A stretch of 64,000 bases of DNA from Rheinheimera pleomorphica (GTDB taxonomy: Bacteria > Pseudomonadota > Gammaproteobacteria > Enterobacterales > Alteromonadaceae). Positions 51,853-61,738 of this stretch are shown piece after piece. The stretch is from assembly GCF_011634895.1 (NCBI RefSeq), contig NZ_SIRR01000003.1, positions 434,001 to 498,000 on the forward strand, given 5' to 3'. The notes beneath the pieces are model-generated. The model had not been told where the DNA came from. It saw only the letters and a list, made by a program, of their open reading frames with translations, and did no database searches. Made by a program: the position numbers and the translations under genes. The number at the start of each line of letters is the position of its first letter. Within the stretch, counting starts at the first letter, position 1.

Positions 51853-54024
51853 TTGGTAAATTATTTCAGGCAGTTAACTTTGCCCTGGTTAATAGCGCTG
51901 CTGGTGATGAGCGTGTTCACCGGGTTATGGTATCAGTACGAAGCCAAGGCACAGCAGCGGATAGACATTGCCCGCTTCGCTGCGACGTTGCAGCTGAGTA
52001 TCCGCCCTTTACTACGCAACGATGATTATGACTGGTTGAAGGCGCAGCTAAGTCATATTGGCCATAGTAGTGGTTTAGCCGTAACGGCGATTGCGATATT
52101 TGACCAAAACCATCGCTTAATGCTGGCGACAGATACACCGGCGATATTACAGCAATTCACAGCAGAAACCATGCTAAATGGTTACACCCTGTTGTCATAT
52201 CAAAACCAATTTTTGGCTGTGCAACCGATCACGCCGGCTGAAGCTGACCCGGTATCCGGTATCAGCCTGCGACCGGGCAGTGGGCCTTATTATTTAGTGT
52301 TGGCCATTGATAATGCCGTTGGCTACGGCGTATGGCTGGTGCCAGTGATGATCGTCGGCCTTATTGGTGGGCTGGTATTGCTGTTGTGGCAACATCGGTG
52401 GTCGCAGCTGATACAGCGTTTGCATACTGATCTGAGCTTGCTGACACATAAGTTAAATCAACTGCGTCACGGGCAGTTGAATGTCAGGGTTGATGAGCAA
52501 CTGGTGCCGGAGTTAACCCCGGTGCAGCAAGGCTTTAACGAGCTGGCCCAGGCTCAGGCTGATAAGCTGCAACAATTGCAGTCGGCGTTGCAGCAGCAGC
52601 AGCAGCACAACGTACAGTTGCAGCAGCAACACGATGTACTGCAACAGCAGTGTCAGCAGCTGCAAGGCCGCTGTCAGCAGATGCAACAGCAGATTGCGTT
52701 AAGATTACAGCATATACATCAATTACAGCGGCAGCAGCATGAACTGCCAGAACAGCTGTTTGCTCAATATCTGGCAGCACAGTTATTGTTATTACAGCTG
52801 GATACCGGGCCAGCCATGTCAGACGATAGCCGTGTGCAGCTGACGGCGTTACTGGCTGGCCAGTTGCCACAGTTTGACCAGCTACTGGCTGACCACAATG
52901 TGACGCTGCAGCTGTTTGAAGGTGCTGATAATCCGGGCTTTGAACTGACATTCTGTCCGCAGCTGCTACAAACATTACTGTGCGCGATGTTGCAGTTGGG
53001 CTGTCGCAGTACTAACGTAACGGAGATCAGTTTAAAGGTACAACTGGACAGTACCGCTACGGTATTACGGTTAAATATTACCAATAACGGTGATGGCATT
53101 GCTAAACGGGTGCGTCAGTTATTGCAGGGGCAGGACACCAGCACACTGCAATGGCATGAGAGTGATATTGCTATTGTCATGGCGGTAAAACAACAGCTTA
53201 ATGCCACGTTTTCACTGCAATCTCTCGATGGCCTGGGCGGCAATATTAGTTTAGCGATCCCTGTGCATGGTTTGTCAGAGTTGCCTCAGTCCGCTTTACA
53301 ACATGTATTGTTATTCGATAGTCAGAGCAGTAATTTGCAAGAGCGCAGCAATAGTTTGGCCGCACTGGCCGCGCATGTTGCTAAATGCAACGATTTATCT
53401 GAGCTGACGATGAAAAGTGAGCAGTATCTGTATGATGTGGCGATAATTTTTCTACCTGAGCCTGCGCAGTTATCGGTATGGCATCAGGTGTTGCAAGACC
53501 TTAGCAGCCGCGGCAAGGTATTGTGTTATGCCGTGCCAGCTCAGCTTGCGATGTGGCAGGCGGCGCTAAAGCTGCCTGTAACCAGCTCGCCTTTTGTGTT
53601 GGCTCAGGTGCTGGATGCGACTAAGGCTGGCACTCACTTAGCAAAACTGCTGGTGGTCGATGACAACCCCACCAACCTTGCATTTGTACGGGTATTATTA
53701 AAACAACACCCACTGCAGCTGTTTACCGCCAGCTGTGGTACCGAAGCGCTGACATTATGCCGCCAACAGCGGTTTGACGTAATTTTGCTGGACATTCAGT
53801 TACCGGATATTGATGGCACTGAGGTAGCCCGCCGGCTGCGACAAACCCCCGAGTATCAGCATACCCCTATCCTGGCGTTCACAGCGCATGCGTTGGACGA
53901 CGAGGTACAGCTGTTTTTACAAGCAGGTATGAACGATGTCATTATCAAACCACTGGAAGCGGCTAAACTGCAGCATATCTTACGTTGGTGTTCGTCAGCC
54001 GTTAAAACGGACAGTATCACGTAA
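51853..54024 (+). CDS. BarA-like hybrid sensor protein lacking kinase motifs, C-terminal receiver
   Basis: 723 residues, TTG start. Two membrane helices (about 9-26 and 160-180) bracket a periplasmic domain, followed by HAMP (LQRLHTDLSLLTHKL region) and a Gln-rich coiled coil (about 230-310). No H-box of the type SHELRTP is present, and the ATPase-like domain (about 320-460) has lost the N-box asparagines (LLCAMLQLGCRS). Remnants such as NITNNGDGIAKRV and GLGGNISLAIPV remain. A divergent pseudo-receiver (475-585) precedes a normal receiver with VVDDNPTNLAF and the phospho-acceptor Asp647 in VILLDIQLPD. This is the BarA layout without a working kinase and without the Hpt domain, so it is more likely a phosphorylation target or scaffold. 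Its end overlaps the convergent TIGR03899 gene by 30 bases. Confidence 0.85.
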   Translation: MVNYFRQLTLPWLIALLVMSVFTGLWYQYEAKAQQRIDIARFAATLQLSIRPLLRNDDYDWLKAQLSHIGHSSGLAVTAIAIFDQNHRLMLATDTPAILQQFTAETMLNGYTLLSYQNQFLAVQPITPAEADPVSGISLRPGSGPYYLVLAIDNAVGYGVWLVPVMIVGLIGGLVLLLWQHRWSQLIQRLHTDLSLLTHKLNQLRHGQLNVRVDEQLVPELTPVQQGFNELAQAQADKLQQLQSALQQQQQHNVQLQQQHDVLQQQCQQLQGRCQQMQQQIALRLQHIHQLQRQQHELPEQLFAQYLAAQLLLLQLDTGPAMSDDSRVQLTALLAGQLPQFDQLLADHNVTLQLFEGADNPGFELTFCPQLLQTLLCAMLQLGCRSTNVTEISLKVQLDSTATVLRLNITNNGDGIAKRVRQLLQGQDTSTLQWHESDIAIVMAVKQQLNATFSLQSLDGLGGNISLAIPVHGLSELPQSALQHVLLFDSQSSNLQERSNSLAALAAHVAKCNDLSELTMKSEQYLYDVAIIFLPEPAQLSVWHQVLQDLSSRGKVLCYAVPAQLAMWQAALKLPVTSSPFVLAQVLDATKAGTHLAKLLVVDDNPTNLAFVRVLLKQHPLQLFTASCGTEALTLCRQQRFDVILLDIQLPDIDGTEVARRLRQTPEYQHTPILAFTAHALDDEVQLFLQAGMNDVIIKPLEAAKLQHILRWCSSAVKTDSIT

Positions 54025-54891
54025 TAACTGCTTTAGCGCATCCAGGTAGGGCTGGTTTACCTGAGTCGTTAGCAGGGGCAGTAACTCAGCGCCACTGGCG
54101 GTATATTTATAGTACTGCAACACCACATTTTTACTGATGACAGTGCCATTTAATGTCAGCTGTTGATACTGCCAGCACAATGACTGGCCAAAGGGCAACT
54201 CTCCGCTTTCTATCTCAGAGCTGTGTAACAGACCTATATCCACCAGGCTGAGAATTTGTGGATAGGTTAAGCCAAACTGATTTAAATTCAGCACCGCCCG
54301 GCTACGGCCGGTTAGCAAACGCCATAATGATGGCCGGCGGATATAACCAAAATAAATGCGGGCAGTGGGATCTTGCCGTGTGCGACAGCTTAAATTCGCC
54401 GCTTGCTGCAGTGCAAGTGCTTCTTTATAACTCATGCGTTTTAGCGTATGCAGCGTTTTTAAGGCGAATTTTCCCGGGCTGGCAATTTCGCCAGCCAGAA
54501 TCTTGGCCCACAATTGCTGCATGCTGCCGTTAGAGATATCCAGTGTCAGTTCACAAAACTGTGCAAACCAATCCGGGTCTACATCCTGGGCAGAGACATG
54601 TTCGGGGCAGTATTCCAGGGCCTGTGCTATTACCCGCTCCAGATTATGTTGTTGCCGCTCGCGTTGCATTTGCAAACGGCGTTCAGCCCGTTGGGCTAGC
54701 GACAGGTTAGATTGGTTGCCTTGGGCACCAGATCGTGCAGCGAGTTGCTGATGTTTATCGCCAAAATGGCCTTGCTGCGCCTTAGGCTCTGCCGGGGTAA
54801 TGGTGTCGGCAGACCCTAACACCGTGCCAAACTGCGCTTTAGCAAGCTGGCGCAAACGTTGCTGGCCGGTCAGCGTGGTTATTTTTACCAT
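53995..54891 (-). CDS. TIGR03899 family protein (DUF2806)
   Basis: 298 residues from the ATG at 54891; the frame opens further upstream and an earlier ATG at 54936 is possible, with no decisive ribosome site. Soluble. The family blocks are RRLQMQRERQQHNLERVIAQ, VDPDWFAQFCELTLDISNGS, MQQLWAKILAGEIASPGKFA and LKTLHTLKRMSYKEALALQQ. TIGR03899 proteins are of unknown function and typically flank regulatory or division genes in marine gammaproteobacteria. It converges with the BarA-like gene and is divergent from the REC-DUF3369 regulator across 164 bases. Confidence 0.82.
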   Translation of the reverse strand: MVKITTLTGQQRLRQLAKAQFGTVLGSADTITPAEPKAQQGHFGDKHQQLAARSGAQGNQSNLSLAQRAERRLQMQRERQQHNLERVIAQALEYCPEHVSAQDVDPDWFAQFCELTLDISNGSMQQLWAKILAGEIASPGKFALKTLHTLKRMSYKEALALQQAANLSCRTRQDPTARIYFGYIRRPSLWRLLTGRSRAVLNLNQFGLTYPQILSLVDIGLLHSSEIESGELPFGQSLCWQYQQLTLNGTVISKNVVLQYYKYTASGAELLPLLTTQVNQPYLDALKQLLRDTVRFNG

Positions 54892-55055
54892 AAAGCTAAG
54901 TGATCCCAGCAGTAGTACCGGTGGGTATCTTGGCATCGGATATATTTTGCGGCAAGTGCAGCTAACTACTTTGCGCAAAATAAAATCTGTTATAACTTAC
55001 TCTAATACATATTAAGCATGTATATTTAAACGGAATCATTAGATAAGGCTGAACA

Positions 55056-57281
55056 ATGGTGTCAAAAGAAACAGATGAGGATTTTCTGTTTTTAGCAGAA
55101 GAAGAACCTACGGCTAACGCACAGCAACAAACGCTGGGTGAATGGCACCTGTTGATTGTTGATGATGACGAAGAGATACATACTGTTACCAAGCTGGCGC
55201 TGAGCGATTTAACGGTTCTGGGCCGCAAGCTGGTGTTTCATCATGCTTATTCAGGTAAAGACGCCGTTGAGTTTTTGCGTCAGCACGCTTATATCGCACT
55301 GGTATTGCTTGATGTTGTGATGGAGTCAGATGATGCCGGGCTAAAAGTGGTGCACCAGATCCGTGAAGAGCTGTGTATGGATGAAGTGCGTATTGTGCTG
55401 CGTACCGGCCAGCCAGGTTATGCGCCTGAAGAAAGCGTGATTAAAGAATATGATATTAATGATTACAAAACTAAAACAGAATTAACCCGCAGCAAGCTGG
55501 TCACCTCTATTATTGCCTCGCTGCGTTCTTATCAGCAAATCCGTACGATAAACCAAAGCCGGCGTGGTCTGGAAAAAATTATTAATGCCGGGGCTAATTT
55601 ACTGGAGCAACATTCGCTGCATGAGTTCTCAGAAGGCGTTGTCACCCAGATTTCTTCACTGATAGGCTTGCACGCCGAGGGCGTGCTATGTGCCCAAATT
55701 GAGGACGATGGTAGCACCAGTGAAACTATTTACGTGTTGGGCGCTGCCGGCCACTATGCGCCTTTTATCAAGTGCCAGCTCGACCGGCTCGATAACCCGC
55801 GTATTGTTAGTCAGATCACAAAATGCCTGTCGACCCGCCAGCATATATTCTCAGATATTGATACGGTGCTCTACCTTGGCAATGACAACCATTGCGCAGC
55901 AGTATATATAGAAACTAACCGGCCAATAGAAGAGCTGGACCGTCAGCTGATCCAGGTATTTTTAAGCAATATTTCTATTGGCTATGAAAACGTGACGTTG
56001 TTTCAGCAGCTAAAACATGCGGCTTATATTGACCCGTTGACGAAAACACCAAACCGCAACGAATTTATTCAGATCCTGCAGGATACCAAGCGGTATGAGG
56101 CGGCAGACAATGTTGCTGTACTGATTGATATCGACCATTTTTCCGATGTTAATGATGGCCTGGGCCAGGATGTCGGTAATGAATTATTGATCGCGGTCAC
56201 TTTGCGGCTAATTGAACATTTTGGTGCTACGGCGCAACTGGGCCGTATTGGTGCCGACGTGTTCGGCCTGGTAGGCCCGCAGGACGATCTGACGCCTGAG
56301 CGTCTGCAGGCGGTGTTTGACGCGCCATTTCATGCCTCTGAACACGCGCTGCAGGTTAACGCAACCTTTGGTTTTTGTCGCTTAACCGACACCGCAGAGC
56401 AAGGCCTGACAATACTGAAGCATGTTTACATCGCGCTGAACAAAGCGAAAAAGCAGTTGGGGCAGAATTTTCAGTATTACACCGCGGACATGGAAGAGGA
56501 GATGGCAGAGCGCCTGGCGTTACTGCGTATGCTACGGCAGGATTTTGCCCATGACCGTTTGCAGTTATGGTATCAACCGCAGGTGTCGCTAAACAGCCAA
56601 CAAGTGGTGGGGATGGAAGCGTTGCTGCGTTGGCCGCAGGGCAATGGCCAGTTTGTGTCTCCGGCAGTGTTTATTCCCCTGGCTGAGTATTCCGGCTTGA
56701 TTGTTGAAATTGGCAGCTGGGTGCTGGAGCAGGCATGCATGCAAATTAAACAGCTGCAGCAGCAAGGTTTTGCCTCGTTGCGTATCGCCGTTAATGTGTC
56801 TATGCCGCAGTTTCGTAACCATGGTTTTGTGCAATCTGTGATCGACTGTGTTAGCCGCCATCAGATAGCGCCGCAGTTACTGGAGCTGGAAATCACCGAA
56901 TCGGTGGTGATGGACGAGCCGAAAATAGTGATAGAGGCGTTACAAAAACTGAAAAACTTTGGCATAAAGGTCGCGATAGACGACTTTGGTATTGGCTTTT
57001 CATCATTGAGTTATTTGCAGCAATTACCACTGGACCGGATTAAAGTTGACCGGGCTTTTATTCGTGACATTGACCACGTTGCCGGTGCGGTTATCGCCGA
57101 AACCATCATTAATCTGGGTAAACGGCTGCACTTATCGACTATTGCCGAAGGGGTTGAAACCAAAGCGCAGGAGCTGGCGGTAAAAGCCATGGGGTGTGAT
57201 GAAGTACAGGGGTTTATGTACGCCAAGCCAATGCCACCGGCTGAGCTGTTAGTGTTTTTACAGCAACAAACGCAGGCATAA
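55056..57281 (+). CDS. Response regulator with REC, DUF3369, degenerate GGDEF and EAL domains
   Basis: 741 residues. REC at about 30-155 (LLIVDDDEEIHTVTKLALSD, acceptor in VLLDVVMESD, RTGQPGYAPEESVIKEYDIN) and DUF3369 to about 320 match the HD-GYP protein at 2066-3601 block by block. The GGDEF domain has GADVF where GGDEF should be, so cyclase activity is lost. The EAL domain keeps MEALLRW near 521, AVNVSMPQF, ELEITES, AIDDFGIGFSSLSYL and GCDEVQGFMY, so phosphodiesterase activity is expected. Cytoplasmic, no membrane helix. It stands alone on the plus strand after the TIGR03899 gene, with no sensor kinase next to it. Confidence 0.93.
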   Translation: MVSKETDEDFLFLAEEEPTANAQQQTLGEWHLLIVDDDEEIHTVTKLALSDLTVLGRKLVFHHAYSGKDAVEFLRQHAYIALVLLDVVMESDDAGLKVVHQIREELCMDEVRIVLRTGQPGYAPEESVIKEYDINDYKTKTELTRSKLVTSIIASLRSYQQIRTINQSRRGLEKIINAGANLLEQHSLHEFSEGVVTQISSLIGLHAEGVLCAQIEDDGSTSETIYVLGAAGHYAPFIKCQLDRLDNPRIVSQITKCLSTRQHIFSDIDTVLYLGNDNHCAAVYIETNRPIEELDRQLIQVFLSNISIGYENVTLFQQLKHAAYIDPLTKTPNRNEFIQILQDTKRYEAADNVAVLIDIDHFSDVNDGLGQDVGNELLIAVTLRLIEHFGATAQLGRIGADVFGLVGPQDDLTPERLQAVFDAPFHASEHALQVNATFGFCRLTDTAEQGLTILKHVYIALNKAKKQLGQNFQYYTADMEEEMAERLALLRMLRQDFAHDRLQLWYQPQVSLNSQQVVGMEALLRWPQGNGQFVSPAVFIPLAEYSGLIVEIGSWVLEQACMQIKQLQQQGFASLRIAVNVSMPQFRNHGFVQSVIDCVSRHQIAPQLLELEITESVVMDEPKIVIEALQKLKNFGIKVAIDDFGIGFSSLSYLQQLPLDRIKVDRAFIRDIDHVAGAVIAETIINLGKRLHLSTIAEGVETKAQELAVKAMGCDEVQGFMYAKPMPPAELLVFLQQQTQA

Positions 57282-57298
57282 TCGCCAGGGCTGGCCGC

Positions 57299-58072
57299 TT
57301 ATTGCGGAGCCGATACCGCTGGCGCCGTGAATCCTGCTGCAACCACATCATGGTGCTGCGGTAGTAATTGTGCAATGCCCACCAGGGTTACGCCTTGCTG
57401 CTGCAGTTTAGGTAACTGTTTGCGCAAAAACTTGTAGGTCTCTGGATAAGGGTGCGCTATCGCTATTGCCGTCTGGCGTTTGCGGGCAATACGTAACAGG
57501 GTGTCAAACTGACGGGCTATTGCCGCTTCGTTTTGCTCGTTATCCAGAAATACCTGCCTGCTCAGGTTGGTTACACTGTATTGTTTCGCATATTTACTGG
57601 CCTGACTGCGCGATGTCGTCAGGCTGTCGACAAAAAATAAATGCCGTTTGCTCAGGTACTCCATGGTCCAGGCCATGGCATCACTTTGCTCGGTATAAAA
57701 GCTGCCCATATGGTTATTAATACCAATGGCATAGGGAATATCGGCCAGGGCAGCCTGTAGCGTGCGCTGCACCTGTTGCTTTGACATGTCAGCTGTCAGC
57801 GCGCCCGGGCCCGGAGCTTTGCCATTGCTGGCCTGCATTGGCATATGCAACATCACATCTTTTTGTTGCTGAAAAGCATAGCGGGCAGCACGCTGGCCGT
57901 AAGGCGTATGCGGTAGTACGGCAAAGGTTAGCGCAAAGGGTAAATCAATCAGTTTTAAGTCGGCTTTCTGATAGCCAATGTCATCAATGATGATGGCAAT
58001 GCGCGGTGTTTCAGTACTGGCGTGCAGTGTCAGGCTGAACAGGCTTAGGCATAATATAATGAGTTGTCGCAC
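57299..58072 (-). CDS. yibQ: Divergent polysaccharide deacetylase family protein YibQ
   Basis: 257 residues with a signal peptide (MRQLIILCLSLFSLTLHAST). The body begins PRIAIIIDDIGYQKADLKLI, then FAVLPHTPYGQRAARYAFQQ, LHMPMQASNGKAPGPGALTA and INNHMGSFYTEQ, as in the divergent deacetylase family (DUF610). The metal-binding residues are only partly conserved and no substrate is established for YibQ. It forms a conserved block with envC and gpmI, 97 bases downstream of envC, as in E. coli. Confidence 0.93.
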   Translation of the reverse strand: MRQLIILCLSLFSLTLHASTETPRIAIIIDDIGYQKADLKLIDLPFALTFAVLPHTPYGQRAARYAFQQQKDVMLHMPMQASNGKAPGPGALTADMSKQQVQRTLQAALADIPYAIGINNHMGSFYTEQSDAMAWTMEYLSKRHLFFVDSLTTSRSQASKYAKQYSVTNLSRQVFLDNEQNEAAIARQFDTLLRIARKRQTAIAIAHPYPETYKFLRKQLPKLQQQGVTLVGIAQLLPQHHDVVAAGFTAPAVSAPQ

Positions 58073-58169
58073 GTTATTATTATTCTCTGTTTATAGTGTA
58101 GTGCTAAAGGCTTGATGCCTTATTTTCAGGCCAAAGTATAAGCGTAACAAAGCGGCTTTACATCAGCTT

Positions 58170-59315
58170 TTAGCGTTTGTTTTGCTGCAACCAGCTAAGC
58201 GGGTTAACGGCTTCGCCTTTATCACGGATCTCAAAATACAAGCCTGCAGAGGCCTGGCCGCCGCTCATGCCTGCCAGGGCAATGGTTTCTCCGGCATTGA
58301 TACGTGCACCGGGTTGTTTTAGCAAGTTTTGGTTATGGCCATATAAACTCATAAAACCAGCCCCATGATCCAGCACAATAACCCAGCCATAGCCTTTGAG
58401 CCAGTCGGCGTAGATCACCTGGCCATCGGCAATGGCTTTTACAGCATCCCCTTCGCTGCCGTGTATGAGAATACCGCGTGCCGGCATCCCGCCCTGACGG
58501 TTTTCACCGAAGCGCTGCAATAAACGCCCTTGCAGGGGCCAGCTCAAGCGGCCTTTTTGTCCGTTTAATCCTGCTAACTCACGTGCTTGCTCAGCCAGTT
58601 TACGCAATTGGTCCAGCTTGGCCTGCAGGCTGTTTTCGTTTTGGCGCAAGTAATCCAGCTGCTTGCCCTGTTGCTGCAGGGTATCCTGCAATTTGCTCAC
58701 CGCGTGTTGTTGCTGTGCTTTGGCCTGAGCCAACTGCTGCTGTTGCTGTTGTAGCGTGCGTAATGTTTGCTGCAATTGCTGCTGCTTGTCTGCCAGTTCA
58801 GTTAACACCTGTTGCAGCTGACTAATTGTCATATTTAATGCGTTAAGCTGTGCTAAACGGGCGCGGTTAAAGTATTGGTAGTAACTCAGCACCCGTTCCA
58901 GTTTGCCGGCGTCCTGCTGGTTCAGCAGCATTTTGCTGTAGTCATGCTGACCAAGGCTATAGGCGCTTTTTAGCTGTGATGCCAGCAAGCGTTGTTGGGT
59001 TTGTATTTTTTGCTCCAACGCTTGCTGTTGTTCGGTTAACTGCTGTTCACGCTGTTGCAGCTGTTGCAGTTGTTGCGAGGTGTCCCGGGTAGCCGACGCA
59101 GCCTCTGCCAACGCGCGATCAGATTGCTGCAAGGCGGCCTCTGCCTGTTCCAGCTGCTTTTGCTGTTGTTTCACCTGACGCTCGGTCAGCTGGATTTGTT
59201 GTTTCAGTTCAGCCAGCTCTTGCTGCTGTGTTTCCTGAGCCGATAGCGAAGCGGCCCAACACAGCAACAGGATGCTGCTGGCCATTAACCAGCAGAATGA
59301 ACGTAGCAATGCCAT
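58170..59315 (-). CDS. envC: Murein hydrolase activator EnvC
   Basis: 381 residues (E. coli 419). A signal peptide (LLRSFCWLMASSILLLCWAA) precedes a long Gln-rich coiled coil, about 25-245, which in E. coli binds FtsX, and a C-terminal LytM (peptidase M23) domain from about 260 with KGRLSWPLQGRLLQRFGENR and LDHGAGFMSLYGHN. The zinc-binding His/Asp set of active M23 peptidases is incomplete (no HxH after the GNGY motif: LIHGSEGDAVKAIADGQVIY), as expected for an activator rather than a hydrolase. It starts directly after the gpmI stop codon, with no spacer. Its partners FtsE and FtsX are encoded at 8383-10049. Confidence 0.95.
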   Translation of the reverse strand: MALLRSFCWLMASSILLLCWAASLSAQETQQQELAELKQQIQLTERQVKQQQKQLEQAEAALQQSDRALAEAASATRDTSQQLQQLQQREQQLTEQQQALEQKIQTQQRLLASQLKSAYSLGQHDYSKMLLNQQDAGKLERVLSYYQYFNRARLAQLNALNMTISQLQQVLTELADKQQQLQQTLRTLQQQQQQLAQAKAQQQHAVSKLQDTLQQQGKQLDYLRQNENSLQAKLDQLRKLAEQARELAGLNGQKGRLSWPLQGRLLQRFGENRQGGMPARGILIHGSEGDAVKAIADGQVIYADWLKGYGWVIVLDHGAGFMSLYGHNQNLLKQPGARINAGETIALAGMSGGQASAGLYFEIRDKGEAVNPLSWLQQNKR

Positions 59316-60860
59316 TTAGGTTGGCTGCATCAGAATTTTGCCGGTCATTTCCTCTGGTACCGGCAGCCCCATCAAGGCGAGCATGGTTGGGGCAATGTCA
59401 CTGAGAATACCGCCTTCAGTAACCTTGGCCGGACGACCGACATAGATCAGCGGTACCGGACCACTGGTGTGTGCGGTATGCGCCTGACCGGAGTCTGTGT
59501 CCAGCATCATCTCGGCATTGCCATGGTCGGCTGTGATCAGGCATTCGCCGCCAACGTCCTGCAATGCAGACACTACGCGGCCAATACAGTGATCAACGGC
59601 TTCGACGGCTTTAATGGCTGCGGCCATCACGCCGGTGTGGCCCACCATGTCGCCATTGGGATAGTTACAGATAATGACATCAAATTCGCCACTGTGGATG
59701 GCGCTGACCAGTTTATCGGTAAGCTCGGCTGAGCTCATTTCGGGTTGCTGATCGTAGGTTGCTACTTTAGGCGAGTCGATAAGAATACGTTGTTCACCGT
59801 CAAACAGCTGTTCACGACCACCACTGAAGAAAAAGGTCACATGGGCGTATTTTTCTGTCTCCGAGATGCGAAGCTGAGTTTTGCCGTGCTTGGCCAGCCA
59901 TTCGCCCAGCACATTGTTCAGGCTTTCAGGCGGGTAAGCACAAGGCGCTTTGATGTCTGCCGCATATTCAGTCAGCATGACAAAGCTACTCAGTGCCGGA
60001 CGATGCTGGCGGCTAAAGCCGGTAAAGTCATCATCGGTGAACGCGCGGCTAAACTGACGTGCCCGGTCAGCACGGAAGTTCATAAAAATCAGCGCGTCGC
60101 CATCGTGCATCTGCACCGCAGTACCATCAGCTTTAACAATAGCGGTTGCTTTAACAAACTCGTCATTTTCATCGCGCTGGTAGGCCTGTTTTAACGCCTC
60201 TGTAGCATCTGCAGCGTGAAAGTCTGCTTTGCCCTGAGTCAGTAAGTCATACGCTTTTTGCACCCTGTCCCAACGTTTATCACGGTCCATGGCGTAATAG
60301 CGGCCAATGACTGATGCAATCTGGCCGCTGCCGGTACGGGCAAAGTGTTGCTGCACTTTTGCTAGTGACGCTTCAGCACTGCGTGGCGGCGTGTCACGGC
60401 CATCCAAAAACGCATGCAGATAGATGGGGCCAGCGCCCTGACGTTCTGCCAGCTCAATCATCGCTAGCAAATGATCTTCATGGCTGTGTACGCCACCTGG
60501 CGACAACAACCCCATAATATGCACTGCTTTTTGTTGTTGTTTTGCCTTATTTACTGCACTTAGTAACACCGGGTTGCTGAAAAAGTCACCGTCGCTGATT
60601 GCTTTAGTAATGCGGGTAAAGTCCTGGTATACCACCCGGCCTGAACCTAAATTGACATGGCCGACTTCTGAGTTACCCATTTGCCCGTCGGGTAAACCGA
60701 CATCCAGTCCTGAGCCAGAGATCAGCGTATGGGGGTAATCTTGCCATAACCTGTCCATCACCGGCGTATTCGCCTGGGCGATAGCATTGTTGTTCACTTC
60801 TTCACGATAGCCCCAGCCATCCAGAATTAATAACACTAAAGGTTTTTTGCGACTGGTCAT
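59316..60860 (-). CDS. gpmI: 2,3-bisphosphoglycerate-independent phosphoglycerate mutase GpmI
   Basis: 514 residues (E. coli 514). Two-manganese alkaline-phosphatase superfamily enzyme of glycolysis. The metal ligand Asp lies in [20 protein letters not shown] and the phosphoserine in [20 protein letters not shown] near residue 62. [31 protein letters not shown], and near the end [15 protein letters not shown] and [12 protein letters not shown] complete the set. envC begins at the next base after its stop. Divergent from yibN across 166 bases. Confidence 0.98.
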   Translation of the reverse strand: MTSRKKPLVLLILDGWGYREEVNNNAIAQANTPVMDRLWQDYPHTLISGSGLDVGLPDGQMGNSEVGHVNLGSGRVVYQDFTRITKAISDGDFFSNPVLLSAVNKAKQQQKAVHIMGLLSPGGVHSHEDHLLAMIELAERQGAGPIYLHAFLDGRDTPPRSAEASLAKVQQHFARTGSGQIASVIGRYYAMDRDKRWDRVQKAYDLLTQGKADFHAADATEALKQAYQRDENDEFVKATAIVKADGTAVQMHDGDALIFMNFRADRARQFSRAFTDDDFTGFSRQHRPALSSFVMLTEYAADIKAPCAYPPESLNNVLGEWLAKHGKTQLRISETEKYAHVTFFFSGGREQLFDGEQRILIDSPKVATYDQQPEMSSAELTDKLVSAIHSGEFDVIICNYPNGDMVGHTGVMAAAIKAVEAVDHCIGRVVSALQDVGGECLITADHGNAEMMLDTDSGQAHTAHTSGPVPLIYVGRPAKVTEGGILSDIAPTMLALMGLPVPEEMTGKILMQPT

Positions 60861-61026
60861 GCGAACTCCGTGCTTAAGCGAGAAGACAAAAAAGAGTGGT
60901 TATCTTACCGAAATCTGCATAATTCTCCAGCCCTGTGTGCAGCCTTGTGCCAGTGCAGGGCTGCTTTTAGCGATTAAACTGAGTATACTCAGCGCTGGTA
61001 TTTTTAAGGTTAAAAGCAGAGTAAAT

Positions 61027-61461
61027 ATGCAGCAGTATATCGAGTTTTTTGCAAACCACCCGATTTTAAGTGCGGTGTGGCTGGTACTATTTGTTATGTT
61101 AATTGCCAGTGTGCTCAAGTCACGTTTTTCTGCGTTAAAGCAGGTAAGCCCGACTGAGCTGACATTGCAGGTAAACCGGCAAAATGCTTTGGTGGTAGAT
61201 ATTCGTGCCGAGGCAGATTTTGCCAAGGGCCATATTACCGGCGCCAGGCACTTGCTGTTAGCCGATATTGAAAAACAGCAGCTGGCAGGGCTTGAAAAAC
61301 ACAAAGCAGAACCCATTATTTTGGTATGCCAGGCCGGTATGACCGCACAAAAAGCGGCAGCGAGCCTGTTAAAGCAAGGGTTTAGTAACGTGGCTGTGTT
61401 GCAAGGCGGCATGGGTAGCTGGACGAGCGCGAGCTTGCCATTGGTTAAGTCAAAGAGGTAA
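61027..61461 (+). CDS. yibN: Membrane-anchored rhodanese-like protein YibN
   Basis: 144 residues from the ATG at 61027 (GCAGAG upstream); the open frame extends back to 60847 but that part overlaps the gpmI start and is not conserved. One N-terminal helix (ILSAVWLVLFVMLIASVL) anchors a rhodanese domain with VVDIRAEADFAKGHITGARH and the Cys-containing active-site loop ILVCQAGMTAQKAAASLLKQ, so sulfurtransferase activity is possible. Stop and grxC start nearly coincide. Same yibN-grxC-secB-gpsA order as E. coli. Confidence 0.94.
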   Translation: MQQYIEFFANHPILSAVWLVLFVMLIASVLKSRFSALKQVSPTELTLQVNRQNALVVDIRAEADFAKGHITGARHLLLADIEKQQLAGLEKHKAEPIILVCQAGMTAQKAAASLLKQGFSNVAVLQGGMGSWTSASLPLVKSKR

Positions 61462-61463
61462 TG

Positions 61464-61721
61464 ATGTCGCAAGTGACTATTTACACCAAAGCTTATTGTC
61501 CTTATTGTGTTCGCGCCTTATCGGTACTCAATAGTAAAGGCGTAAGCTATCAGGAAGTGCGGATTGACGAACAACCAGAATTACGACCAGAAATGATTGA
61601 GCGTGCCGGCGGACGCACCACAGTGCCACAAATTTTTATCGGCCAGCGTCATATCGGCGGTTGCGATGATATGCTGGCACTTGACGCCAGCGGACAACTC
61701 GATCCCTTATTACATTTATAA
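61464..61721 (+). CDS. grxC: Glutaredoxin 3 GrxC
   Basis: 85 residues from the second of two ATG codons (AGAGG five bases upstream; the first ATG overlaps the yibN stop). The redox motif CPYC is at about 11-14 in [40 protein letters not shown] supplies the cis-Pro and the glutathione-binding site. It reduces disulfides and mixed glutathione disulfides in the cytoplasm. secB follows after 17 bases. Confidence 0.98.
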   Translation: MSQVTIYTKAYCPYCVRALSVLNSKGVSYQEVRIDEQPELRPEMIERAGGRTTVPQIFIGQRHIGGCDDMLALDASGQLDPLLHL

Positions 61722-61738
61722 AAACAGTAGGAATTATC

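Noticed and set aside
60847-61026. Longer YibN with 60 extra residues
   Set aside because: The extension overlaps the gpmI start codon region and has no family similarity; the ATG at 61027 places the membrane helix at the N-terminus as in E. coli.
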